Origin: Streptacidiphilus albus JL83
Lineage (GTDB): Bacteria; Actinomycetota; Actinomycetes; Streptomycetales; Streptomycetaceae
Assembly (NCBI RefSeq): GCF_000744705.1
Contig: NZ_JQML01000001.1
Span: 8,442,017-8,506,016, forward strand
Length of the DNA: 64,000 bases
Reading direction: 5' to 3'
The notes under the pieces are model-generated. The model did no database searches. It had not been told where the DNA came from and was given only the letters and a program-made list of their open reading frames with translations. Shown in pieces: positions 1 to 12,800 of the stretch. Numbering within the stretch: position 1 is the stretch's first letter; the number at the start of each line of letters is the position of its first letter. Position numbers and translations under genes: made by a program.

Positions 1-2
1 GC

Positions 3-840
3 ACGCCGACCATCGGCGGCGCCCTGCCGCACACCCGGGTGTACGTCCTCGATGCGGCGATGCGCCCCCAACCACCCGGCACCGACGGGGAGTTGTACAT
101 CGGTGGCGACGCCGTGGCGCGCGGCTACCTGAACCGCGCGGGCCTGACCGCCGCCCGCTTCGTCGCCGACCCCTTCGGAGCGCCCGGCGCCCGGCTCTAC
201 CGCACCGGTGACCGGGCGCGCTGGACCGCCGACGGGGAGGTGGAGTTCCTCGGGCGTCTCGACCGGCAGGTGAAGCTCCGGGGCTTCCGGATCGAACCGG
301 GGGAGATCGAGGCCGCCCTGCGGCGGAACGGCGCCGTCGGCGAGGCCGTGGTCGTGGTCCGCGAGGACGAGCCCGGCCGCGAGCGGCTGGTCGGCTACGT
401 CACCCCCGCCGACCCGGACCGGGACCCGGACCCCGCGGCGCTGCGCACGGCCCTGGCCGCCGCCCTGCCGGCCCACATGGTGCCGTCCGTGGTCGTCGTG
501 CTGGCGGCGCTGCCGCTCACCCCGCAGCACAAGATCGACCGGCGGGCGCTGCCCGCGCCCGTCCGGCAGGCCGCGGCCGGCCCCGCGGCACCGCTCACCG
601 GGCGGGAGCGCTCCCTGGCCGCCATCTGGGCGCAGGTCCTGGGCGTCGGGTCGGTCGGCGCGGGCGAGGACTTCTTCGAGCTGGGCGGTGACTCGATCCT
701 CGCGGCCCGGACCCTGACCCGGGTCAGGGAGGAGCTGGGCGTGCGGCTCACCCTGCGGGACGTCTTCACCGCGCGCACCGTCGCCGCCCTGGCCCGGCTG
801 CTGGGCGCCCAGCCCGCCGCCGCTCCGCCGGAGCCCATCC
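3..840 (+). other. NRPS module 1 (partial): A C-terminal part - PCP
   Basis: The window opens inside an adenylation domain. The A7 (YRTGD), A8 ([12 protein letters not shown]) and A10 lysine (near 529) motifs are present, followed by a PCP whose serine codon is at 693-695. The specificity pocket lies upstream, so no substrate can be read. There is no E domain, and the next C domain looks L-Cl type, so this residue stays L. Confidence 0.9.
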
Positions 841-3800
841 CGCCGGCCCCGCGCGAGGTGCCGCTGCCGCTGTCCAGCGCCCAGCGGCGGCTGTGGTTCC
901 TGGACGACCTCGGCGCCGGCGCGGCGGAGTACAACACCGGGGTGGCCCTGCGGCTGCTCGGCGCACCTGACCCGGAGGCGCTGCGCCGGGCCCTGCGGCG
1001 GCTCGTCGCCCGGCACGACTCGCTGCGGACCACGTTCGGCACGGTCGACGGGCAGGGCGTGCAGCGGATCGCGGCGCAGGCCGCCCTGCCGCTGCGCACG
1101 GCGGACCTCGGCGACCTGCCGGCCGAGCGGCGGGCCGAGGCCGTCGAGCAGCTGCTGACCGAGGAGCTGAGCCGCCCCTACGACCTGACGGACGGTCCGC
1201 TGGCCCGAGCGCTGCTGGTCCGGCTCGCCGACGAGGAGCACCTGCTGCTGCTGGGGCAGCACCACATCATCACCGACGGCTGGTCGGTGGGCATCCTCAC
1301 CCGTGAACTGGCCGCGCTCTACCACGCGGAGGTCTCCGGCGAGCCGGACGGGCTGCCCGCCCCGGCCCTCCAGTACCCCGATTTCGCGGTGTGGGAGCAG
1401 GGCCGGCCGGTCCCCGGGGAGGCCGAGGACCTCAGGTACTGGAAGCGCTGCCTGTCCGGGCTGCAGCAGCTGCAACTGCCCACGGACCGGCCCCGGCCCG
1501 CGCTGCGGACCACCTCCGGCGCCGCGCACCGGCACCGGCTCCCGGCGGAGCTGGTGGCCCGGCTGCGGCACCTCGCGGCAGGCCGCGGCACCACGGTGTT
1601 CACCCTGTTCGCCGGGGCGTCCGCGCTGCTGTTCTCGCGCTACTCCGGCCAGCGGGACGTGGCGTTCGGGACGGTCACCACCGGGCGGGACCGCCGGGAG
1701 CTGGAGGAGGTGACCGGCTTCTTCGCCAACACCGTCGTGCTGCGCGGCGACGTGGACGAGGCGGCCACCGTCGACCGGTTCGTCGAGAGCATGCGGACGA
1801 CCGTGCTGGACGCCTTCGCGCACGCCGGGGTCCCGTTCGGCCGGGTGGTGGAGGAGCTGGCCCCGCCCCGGGACCCGAGCCGCACCCCGCTGGTGCAGGT
1901 GCTCGTCGTCCAGCAGGCCGCTGCCGCCACCCTGCCGCCGGCCGGCGGGCTGCGGTTCGAGGACCACCCGCTGCCCCGCCCGGCCGCCCGCTTCGACCTG
2001 GTCCTGGAGTTCGCGCCGGAGCCCGGGGGCGGCTGCGCGCTGACCGTCGAGTACAACACCGACCTGTTCGAGGCGCGGACCGTGGCCCGGATCTCCGGTC
2101 ACCTGCACCGCCTGCTGGCCGGGATGGCGGAGGGACCGCAGCGCCGGCTGGCCGAACTGCCCATGCTCTCCGAGGAGGAGCAGCGCACCCTGCTCGACTC
2201 CTGGAACCCGGCCGGGCCGGGCCGGGCGGACCGCCCCGACACCACGCTGCCCGAGCTGTTCCAGGCGCAGGTGGCCCGGACCCCCGACCGGACCGCCGTC
2301 CGCCGCGCCCCGGCGGGGCTGGACTACGCCGAGGTCAACCGGCGCGCCAACCGCCTCGCCCGGCTGCTGGTCTCCCGCGGCGCCGGCCCGGAGCGCCTGG
2401 TCGCGCTCTGCCTGCCGCGCTCCGCCGAACTGCCGTCGGCGCTCTGGGCGGTGCTGAAGTCGGGCGCGGCCTACCTCCCGGTGGACCCGGGCTACCCGGC
2501 CGAGCGGATCCGGCTGATGCTGGAGGACGCCCGGCCCGCGCTGGTCGTCGCCACCCGGGAGACGGCGACCGCGCTGCCCGAGGGCTGCGCCGCGCTGATC
2601 CTGGAGGACTGTGCCGCTCCCGACGCCGGGCTCCGGGGCGCCGACGAGGCCGACCTGACCGACGCCGACCTGACCGACGCCGACCTGACCGACGCCGACC
2701 GGCTCGGTCCGCTGCTGCCGGACCACCCCGCCTACGTCATCTACACCTCGGGGTCGACCGGTCGGCCCAAGGGCGTGGTGGTCACCCACCGCAGTGTCGT
2801 CGGACTGGCCGCCTGGGCGGCGGAGCGGTTCGGCTCCGGCGGGCTGGCCCACGTGATCGCCTCCACCTCGCTCAACTTCGACGTCTCGGTCTTCGAGCTG
2901 CTCTGCCCGCTGCTGGTCGGCGGCAGCGTCGAGGTGGTCGCCGACCTGTCCGCCCTGGCCGAGGAGCCGGTCCGGCGGCGGGTCGGGCTGGTCAGCGGCG
3001 TGCCCTCGGTGATCTCCCGGCTGTTCGCCGGGGGCACGGCTCCGGTGGTGGCGGACACCGTGGTGCTGGCCGGCGAGGCGCTCCCCGCCCAGGTGGTGCG
3101 CGACCTGCGGGAGGCCCTGCCCGGGTGCGGCATCGCCAATGTCTACGGCCCCACCGAGGCCACCGTGTACGCCACCGCCTGGTTCGCCGGCGCCGAGGCG
3201 CCGGACCAGGCGCCGCCGATCGGCAGGCCGCTGGCGCCGACCCGGGTCTACGTCCTCGACGGCGCACTGCGCCCGCAGCCCCCGGGCGTGACCGGCGAGC
3301 TGTACCTCGGGGGCGGCAGCCTGGCGCGCGGCTACCTGCGGCGTCCCGGGCTGACCGCCGCCCGGTTCGTCGCCGACCCGTACGCCGCGCCGGGGACGGC
3401 CGGGGGGCGGATGTACCGCACCGGGGACCTGGTGCGGTGGAGCGCCGACGGCGAGCTGGAGTACGTCGGCCGGATCGACCAGCAGGTCAAGGTCCGCGGC
3501 TTCCGGATCGAGCTGGGCGAGGTGGAGGAGGCCCTGAGCGGCTGCGAGGGCGTGGCCCAGGCGGCCGCCACCGTCCACGAGAGCGGCGGCAACCGGCGCC
3601 TGGTCGGCTACGTGGTCCCCGTCCCGCAGGCCCGGGTGGAGCCCGAGGCCGTGCGCCGGGCACTCGGCCTCACGCTGCCCGACTACCTGGTCCCCTCGGC
3701 CGTCCTGGTGCTGCCCGCGCTGCCGCTCACCACCAACGGCAAGCTGGACCGGGGACGGCTCCCCGATCCGGGACCGGCCGCGCACACCGTGCGCCACGTC

Positions 3801-6800
3801 GCACCGCGCACCCCCGCCGAGCAGGCCCTCGCCGCGATCTGGGCGGACATCCTGGGGGTGGACCGGGTCGGCGCGGACGACAACTTCTTCCAGCTCGGCG
3901 GCGACTCGATCCTCAGCATCCAGGTGGTGGCCCGCGCGCGGCAGGCGGGCCTGTCGCTGACCTCCCGGGACGTCTACCAGCACCAGACGGTCGCCGCCCT
4001 CGCCCGGTGCGCGGACGACGCCGGCCCGCTGCTGCCCGCCGCTCCCGCCGCGGTGGCCGCCGTCGGCGCGGCCCCCCTGACGCCCATTCAGCGCTGGTGG
4101 TTCGACCGTGCGGCCGGGCGCGCGGGCCACTTCGCCCAGGCGCTCTCCGTCCAGCTGCCCGAGGACCTGGACCCGGCGGCGCTGGAGGACGCGCTGAACG
4201 ACCTGGTCGCCCACCACGAGGCCCTGCGCTCCGGCTTCCCGGCCCGCGAGGGTACCCGGACCGGCGCCGAGGCCGTGCGGTGGTGGATCGAGGAACGGGC
4301 CCCCCGGCTCGCCCTGGCCCGCCACACCGGCCCGGACACCGACACTCCGCACTTCGGCCCGTTCGAGCTGGGCCAGGGGCCGCTGCTGCGGGCCGTGCTG
4401 CACGACCGGGGACCCGGCCGGCCACCGGTGCTGCACCTGGCCGTCCACCACCTGGTGGTGGACGGGGTCTCCTGGCGGGTGCTGCTGGAGGACCTCGACC
4501 TGGCCTACCGCGCCCGCCGCGCGGGCGGCGACGGGGCGGACGCCCTGCCGGCCCCGTCCTCGCCGCTGCGCGCCTGGGCCCGGCGGCTGAGCGCCTACGC
4601 CGCCGACGGCGGCTTCGACGACGAGACGGAGTACTGGTCGCGGGCGGTTCCGGCCGCGCTGCCCCCGCTCCCGGCCGACCTGGAGGGCACCGACACCTAC
4701 GCCTCGGCCCGCTCGGTGACCGTGCGGCTGAGCCGGGCGGACACCGCCGTCCTGCTGCGCACCCTGCCCGACACCTACCGCACCCGCGCCAACGACGTCC
4801 TGCTGGGCGCGCTGGGCCGGGTGCTGTGCGGGTGGAGCGGGCAGGACCGGGTGCTGGTGGACGTCGAGGGGCACGGCCGCGAGGAGCTCTTCGCCGACCT
4901 CGACCTCAGCCGCACCGTCGGCTGGTTCACCACCCGGCACCCGGTGGCCCTCGCCGTGCCCGCGCAGGCGGGCTGGGACGCGGTGCTCAAGCAGGTCAAG
5001 GAGCAGCTGCGCGCCGTCCCCCGGCACGGCCTGGGCCACGACCTGCTGCACGGCCTCGGCCGGTTGGGGACGGAGCCCGGGGTCCCGGCCGCCCAGGTCA
5101 GCTTCAACTACCTGGGGCGGATGGGATTCCCGCAGAGCCCGGACGGGCTGTACCGCGGCGCATTCCGCTCGCTGGAACTGGACGCCGACCCGCTGGCGGA
5201 ACGGCCGCACGCGCTGGAGGTCGTCGGGCAGCTCGACGGCGAGGAGCTGGAGTTCACCTGGTTCTACTCGGACCGGCGGTACCGGGCGGCCACCGTCGCG
5301 GCCCTGGCCGAGCGGTACGCCGAGGCCCTGGCCGACCTCGCCCGGTACGCGGCAGGGCCGGGCGCGGGCGGGCGGACCCCGTCCGACTTCCCGCTGGCCC
5401 GGCTCGACCAGGCCGCCGTGGACCGGATCACGGGCGCCGGTCCGGGCGACGTGGAGGACGTCCTGCCGCTGACGCCGACCCAGGCCGGCATGCTCTTCCA
5501 CGGCCTCTCCCAGGAGGACAGCGGTGTCTACTTCCAGCAGCTGTCCTTCGTCCTGGAGGGCGTGCCCGATCCGGAGCTGCTGGCCGGGGCCTGGCAGCAG
5601 GTGACCGACCGCACCGCGGTGCTGCGCGGGCGCGTCGTCTGGCAGGACGTGCCGGAGCCGCTGCTGGTGGTCCAGCGCCACGCCCCGGTGCCGGTCGACC
5701 GGCCGGACTGGCGGGAGCTGACCGAGGACGAGCGCCGGGCCCGGCTGGGCGACCTGCTGGACCGCGACCGCGCGCGCGGCATCGACCTGGCGCAGGCCCC
5801 GCTCCAGCGGCTGGTGCTGGCCCGGATCTCCGACACGGCGGTGCGTGTGGTGTGGTCCTTCCACCACCTGGTCCTGGACGGCTGGAGCCTGTTCCAGGTG
5901 CTGTCGGACGTCTTCGCCTGCCACGCCGCCCGGTCCGGGGACGGGGCGGCCGCCACGGACCTCCCGCCGGACACCCTGCCGGACCGCCGTCCCTACCGCG
6001 ACTACGTGGCCTGGCTGCGCGAGCGCGACTGGGAGCGGGCCGAGCGGCACTGGCAGGACCGGCTGGCCGGCCTGACCGAGGCCACGCCGCTGCCCTGGGA
6101 CCGAGAGCCGCGCCAGAGCCACCGCGCGGAGTCCACCCAGGCGGTACGGGTCAGCCTGCCCGAGGCCGCCACCCGGGCCCTGGAGGAGCTGGCGAGGACC
6201 TCGGGACTCACCCTGAACACGCTGGTCCAGGGAGCCTGGGCGCTGCTGCTGGGCCGTCAGACGGGCCGGGAGGAGGTGGTGTTCGGCACCACCGTCTCCG
6301 GGCGGCCGCCCGAGCTGCCCGGGTCCGAGGCCATGACCGGCCTGTTCATCACCACCCTGCCCACCCGGGCCGCGGTGCCGGCCGAGGGCACCCTGCTCGA
6401 CTGGCTGCGCCGGCTGCAGCAGGACCAGAGCGAGGACCGGCGGTTCGACTACGTCCCGCTGACCCGGATGCGGACCTTCACCGGCCTGCCCGAGCGGGTC
6501 GCCCTGTTCGACAGCATCGTGGTCTTCGAGAACTACCCGGTGGACGACGACCTCGCCGCCGCCCACGGTCTGCGGCTGAGCGGTCTGGAGGGCATCGAGA
6601 CCACCAACTACCCGCTGAGCCTGGTGGCCTACCCGGGGCCCGAGCTGTCCCTGCGGCTCTGCTACGACCCGCAGTTGTTCGAGGCCGGCACGGCGCGGCG
6701 GCTGGCCGGACAGCTGACGGTGCTGCTGGCGGGGATGCCCGAGGGGGGCCTGCTGCCGCCCGCGCGGCTGCCGCTGCTGACCGCCGAGGGGCGCGCGCAG

Positions 6801-9800
6801 GTGCTCGACGCCTGGAACGACACCGCCACCGAGCTGCCCGACCGCAGCGTCGCCGAGCTCTTCGCCGAGCAGGTCCGCCGCACGCCCGGGGCGACCGCGC
6901 TGGAGGCCGGCTCCGAGACGCTGAGCTACCGCGACCTCGACACCAGGGCCGCGGCCCTGGCCGACCGGCTGGCCGCGCTCGGCGTGCGGGCGGAACGCCC
7001 GGTCGCCGTGCTGATGGACCGTTCCGTCGAACTGATCGTCGCCCAGCTGGCCCTGGTCCGCACCGGCGGGGTGTACGTGCCGCTGGACGGCCGGGCGCCG
7101 CGCGAGCGGCTGCGCCGGATGCTGGCCGGGGCCGGTGCGGAGCTGCTGCTCACCGACGCGGCCTGGGCGCCGACGGCCCGCGAGCTGTGCCCCGGCGAGG
7201 GCGTGCTGCGGGTGGACGGACCCGGCGCCGAGGCCCGGCCGGAGCCGGGCGGAGCGGCCGTCGCCCCGGCGGTCCGTCCCGACAACCTCCAGTACCTGAT
7301 GTTCACCTCCGGCTCGACCGGCGCCCCCAAGGGCGTCGCGGTGCGCCAGCGGGACGTGGCCGCGCTCGCCCTGGACCGGGCCTTCACCGGCCACGACCGG
7401 GTGCTGGTGCACTCCCCGCACGCCTTCGACGCGGCCACCTACGAGGTCTGGGTGCCGCTGCTGCGCGGCGGCACCGCCGTGCTGGCCCCGCCGGCGGACC
7501 TGGACGCCGCCGTGGTCCGCCGAGCCGTCACCGAGCAGGGCGTGAACTGCCTCTGGCTGACCGCCGGCCTGTTCCGGCTGCTCGCCCAGGAGGACCCCGG
7601 CTGCCTGCGCGGCGCCCGGGAGGTGTGGACCGGCGGCGAGGCCGTGCCGGGCACGGCGGTGCGCCGGGTGCTGGAGGCCTGCCCCGGCCTGACCGTCGTC
7701 GACGGCTACGGCCCGACGGAGACCACCACCTTCGCCACCCGCCGGATCTTCCGCTCCGGCGACCCGCTGCCCGCCGTGCTGCCCATCGGACGGCCGCTGG
7801 ACAACACCCGCGTCTATGTCCTCGACGGCCTGCTCCAGCCTCAACCACCGGGAACAGCAGGAGAGTTGTACATAGCCGGCGCCGGGCTCGCCCGGGGCTA
7901 CGCCGGACGGCCGGGCGAGAGCGCGGCCCGCTGGGTCGCCGACCCGTTCGGGCCGCCCGGGGGCCGGATGTACCGCACCGGCGACACCGCGCGGTGGAGC
8001 GAGGACGGCGAACTGCACTTCGTGGGCCGCACCGACGAGCAGATCAAGATCCGCGGGTTCCGGATCGAACCCGCCGAGATCGAGGCCGCGCTCACCGCCC
8101 TCCCGGAGGTCGCCGAGGCGGTCGTGTCGCTGTACCAGGAGGGCGGGCGCAAGCGGCTGGCCGCCCACCTGGTCCTGGCGGAGGGCGCCGCGGCTCCGTC
8201 CGCCACCGAACTGCGCGCCCGGCTGGCGGCCGACCTGCCCGACTACATGCTGCCCGCCGCCTTCGTCACGGTGGCGGAACTGCCGCTGACGGCCAACGGC
8301 AAGGTGGACCGGCGGCGGCTGCCCGCCCCCGACCGGTCGGCGGCCGGGGACAGCGCCTACCGCGCCCCGGACACCGAGGCCGAGCGGGTCCTCGCCGGCA
8401 TCTGGGCGGAGCTGCTCGGCGTGGACCGGGTCGGCGTCGACGACAACTTCTTCGTGCTGGGCGGCGACTCGATCCTGAGCATCCAGGTCGTCTCCCGCGC
8501 CCGCGCCGCGGGGCTCGCGCTGACCCCCCGCGACCTGTTCCGGCGTCCCACGGTCGCCGCACTGGCCGCCGCCGCCGGGACCGCCGAGTCCGTGGCCGGC
8601 ACCGGACCGGTGAGCGGGGAGGTCGGCCTGACGCCCATTCAGCACTGGTTCCTGGAGCCGCAGCCGGCGCGGGCGCCGACCTCCGGCGAGTCCGTCTTCA
8701 ACCAGTCGGTGGTGCTGGAGGCGCCCAGCGAGGTCGACCCCGACCTGCTGCGCCGCGCCCTGACGGCCCTGTGGGCGCACCACGACGCCCTGCGCTCCCG
8801 GTTCACCCTGGCCCAGGACGGCGCCTGGGAGCAGCACTGCGCCCCCGCCGAGGACCCCGCCCCCGAGCTGCTGCGCGTCTGCGACCTGGCCGGTCTGGAC
8901 CCGGCGGCGGCCGAGGAGGCCGAGGCCGGGGTGACGGCGACGGCGCACGCCGGGTTCCGGCTGGACCGCCTCCCGCTGCTGACCGCCCGGCTGTTCACCA
9001 CCGGCGGCGCCCGGCCGGACCGGCTGCTGCTGACCGTCCACCACCTGCTGGTGGACGGGGTCTCCTGGCGGGTGCTGCTGGAGGACCTGGAGACCGCCTA
9101 CCGGCAGGCCCTGGAGGGCCGGCCGCTGCGGCTGCCCGCCCGCACCACCTCGGTCCAGGAGTGGACGCGCCGGCTGCGCGCGCACACCGGGAACGGCGGC
9201 TTCGCGGAGCAGCGCGCCCACTGGCAGGCGGTCGCCCGGCACTGCGCGGCACCGCTGCCGGTGGACGGCGAGGGCGGCAACACCGCGGCCGAGGCGCGCG
9301 CGGTGACGGTCCGGCTGGACCGGGAGCGCACCGACGAACTGTTGCGCCGGGTACCCGGGGTCTACCGCACCCGGATCGACGACGTGCTGCTCGCCGCGCT
9401 GGGCCGGGTGCTGGCCGAGTGGACCGGACGGCGCACCGTGGCCGTCGGCCTGGAGGGGCACGGCCGGGAGGACCAGCTGTTCGAGGACGTCGACCTGTCC
9501 CGCACCGTCGGCTGGTTCACCACCCTGTTCCCGGTCGCCCTGGAGGTCCCGGAGGGGGACTGGGGCACCGCGCTGAAGTCGGTGAAGGAGCAGCTCCGGG
9601 CGGTGCCCGACCGGGGCCTGGGCTACGGCGCCCTGCGGTACCTGGCCCGGGACGGACGGCTCGCCGGCGCGGCGACCGCCGGGATCAGCTTCAACTACCT
9701 GGGCCGGTTCGACTGGTCCGCCGAGGGCGCCGCCCTGGTCGGCGCGGTCCCCGGCGGCCTCGGCGGCGCGGAGGCGCCCGGCACGGAGCGCCCGCACCTG

Positions 9801-12800
9801 CTGGACGTGGTGGCCCGGGTCGAGGACGGCCGACTGGAGATCGACTGGCACTACAGCAGCGGACGGCACCGGGAGCAGACCGTCACCGGGCTCGCCCGGG
9901 GCATGCTGCGCGCGCTGGAGGAGATCCTCGTCCACTGCGCCGACCCGGCGGCCGGCGGCCGCACCCCCTCCGACTTCCCGCTGGCCCGGCTGGACCAGGC
10001 GGCCGTCGACCGGGTCGTCGGGGACGGGCGGGCCGTCGCCGACGTCTACCCGCTGACGCCGATGCAGGCGGGCATGCTCTTCCACAACCTGCTGGAGCCG
10101 GAGGGCAGCACCTACGTCAACCAGGTGCAGCTGGTGCTGTCCGGGGTCACCGACCCGGACGCCCTGGCCGAGGCCTGGCAGCACGCGGTGGACGCCAACC
10201 CGGTCCTGCGCACCCGGCTGAGCTGGCAGGAGAGCGCCGAGCCGCTCCAGCTGGTCCAGCAGCGGGCCACCGTCCCGGTGACCCGGCACGACTGGACCGG
10301 GCAGACGGCCGAGGAACTGGAGCGGGGGACGGCCCGGCTGCTCGCCGAGGACCGGCAGGCCGGTCTCGACCTGAGCACCGCGCCGCTGATGCGGCTGGCC
10401 CTGATCCGGCTCTCGCCGACCCGGGTCCGGCTGGTGTGGACCTTCCACCACGTCCTGCTGGACGGGTGGAGCGCGGCCCAGGTCTTCGACGAGGTGTGCG
10501 AGCGGTACGCCGCGCTGACCTCCGGGCGCCGCCCGAGCCTGCCCGAGCGCGCCCCCTTCGGCGACTACCTGCGCTGGCTGGCCGGGCAGGACGCGGCCGG
10601 GGCCGAGCGGTACTGGCGCGGGACCCTGGCCGGGTTCCGGGCCCCCACCGCACTGCCCCGGGACCGGCAGCCCGCCGGGGCCCACCGCAGCTCCTCCTCC
10701 GCGTCGGTGCGGATGACCCTCGACACCGCTGTGTCGGTGCGGGTGCGGGAGGCGGCCCAGCAGGCCGGACTGACCGTCAACACCCTGCTGCAGGGCGCCT
10801 GGGCGCTGCTGCTGTCCGGCTACGGCGGGGGCGAGGACGTGGTGTTCGGCACCATCGTCTCCGGGCGGCCCGCCGACCTCGCCGGGGTGACCTCGATGGT
10901 CGGCCTGTTCATCAACACCCAGCCGACCCGGGTGCGGGTGGACCGGCGGCGCCGGCTGCTGGACTGGCTGGGCGAGCTGCAGGCCGCGCAGTCGGAGGCG
11001 CGGCGGCACGACTCCGTCTCGCTGGCGCAGCTGCAGACCTGGAGCGAAGTACCGGGCGGGACCGCCCTGTTCGACAGCATCCTGGTCTTCGAGAACTACC
11101 CGTTCGACGCGGCCGCGGCGACCCGGCACGGCCTGGCCGTCGAGGCGGAACGGGACGTCGAACCGACCAACTACCCGCTCAGCGTGGCGGTGGTGCCCGG
11201 TGACGCCCTGACGGTCAACCTCGACTACGACCCGGCCGCCTTCGACGCCGCCACCGTCGAGGAGGTCGGGGCAGGCCTGCGGACACTGCTGGCGGCGATG
11301 GCGGACGACCTGGACCGCCCGCTGGCCGACCTGCCGCTGCCGGAGCCGCTGCCGGAGCCCGGCCGGGGCCGCGGGCCGCTCGAACGCTCCGCCGACGCGC
11401 TGCCCGCGCCGGTACCGAGCGCGCCGGGGCAGGTCGCGCCGGCGCTGCCCGCGCCGGGCGCGGGCGGCGACCGGCCGCCGCGCACCGACGCGGAGCGGAC
11501 CCTCGCCGCCATCTGGTCCGAGGTGCTGGGCGTGCCCGACGTGAGCGCGGACGACAACTACTTCGCGCTCGGCGGCGACTCGATCCTGGGCATCCAGATC
11601 GTCTCGGCGGCCCGTCGGGCCGGGCTGGCGCTGACCCCCCGGCACCTGTTCGCCCACCAGACCCTGGCCGAACTCGCCCTGGCCGCCGAGGAGGCGCCGG
11701 TCACCGCGGTGGTCGCCGAGCAGGGCGCGGTGGTGGGCGAGGTCGCGCTCACCCCGGTCCAGCACTGGCTGTTCGACACCCTCGGGGGCGACGCCCGCTT
11801 CACCCAGGCGGTCTCCTACCAGCTCGCGGCGGACACCGACGAGACCCTGCTGCGCGCCGCCCTGACCGCCGTCCTGGCGCAGCACGACGCGCTGCGCCTG
11901 CGGTTCGAGGAGGCCGGACCCGGGCGGTGGCGCCAGTACGGCGTCGCGCCCGGCGGCGCGCCGGTCGGCCTCCGGGTGCACCACCTGCCCGCCGACGAGC
12001 CCGCCGCGACCGCCGCCCGGCTGCGCGACCTGGCCGAGGAGCTGGCCGGCGGCTTCGACCTGGCCACCGGGCCGCTGCTGCGGGCGGCGCTGTGCCGCCC
12101 CGGCGGCGAGCAGCACCCGGTCCTGCTGCTGGCCGCGCACCACCTGGTGGTGGACGCGGTCTCCTGGCGGCTGATCCTGGAGGACCTGGACACCGCCTAC
12201 CGCGCCCTGTGCGCGGGCCGGGGACCCGACCTCGGGGCCAAGAGCACCTCCTTCCGGGCCTGGGCCCAGCGGCTCGCCGCGCACGCCGCCGCCGGCGGCT
12301 TCGACCAGGAACTCGCCCACTGGCAGGACCTCGACCGGGGCGCCGGCACGGCCCCGCTGCCGACCGACGGCAGCGGCGCCAACACCGGCGCGGTCGAGGA
12401 GACGCTGACCGTCGGCCTGGACGCCGAGGAGACCCGGCGACTGCTGCAGGAGGTGCCCGAGGTCTACCGCACCCGGGTCAACGACGTCCTGCTCTGCGCG
12501 CTCGGCCGGGTGCTGGCCCGCTGGACCGGACGGGACCGGGTGGCGGTGGCACTGGAGGGCCACGGCCGCGAGGAACTGTTCGAGGACGTCGACCTGGCCA
12601 GGACCGTCGGCTGGTTCACCACGGTGTACCCGGTCGCCCTGGACGTGCCCGGGGACGCGGACACCGGCACCGCGCTGAAGGCGGTCAAGGAGAGCCTGCG
12701 GGCCGTGCCGCGCGGCGGAGTCGGCTACGGCGCGCTCCGGTACCTGCGGCCCGGGGCCGGTCCGCAGCTGCCCGGGCTGCCGCAGATCGGCTTCAACTAC

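Noticed and set aside
1391..11203. Very long open frame on the plus strand inside the first synthetase
   Set aside because: It lies in another phase of the NRPS gene and translates to Arg/Gly/Pro/Ala-rich low-complexity sequence, the normal shadow of GC-rich coding DNA.
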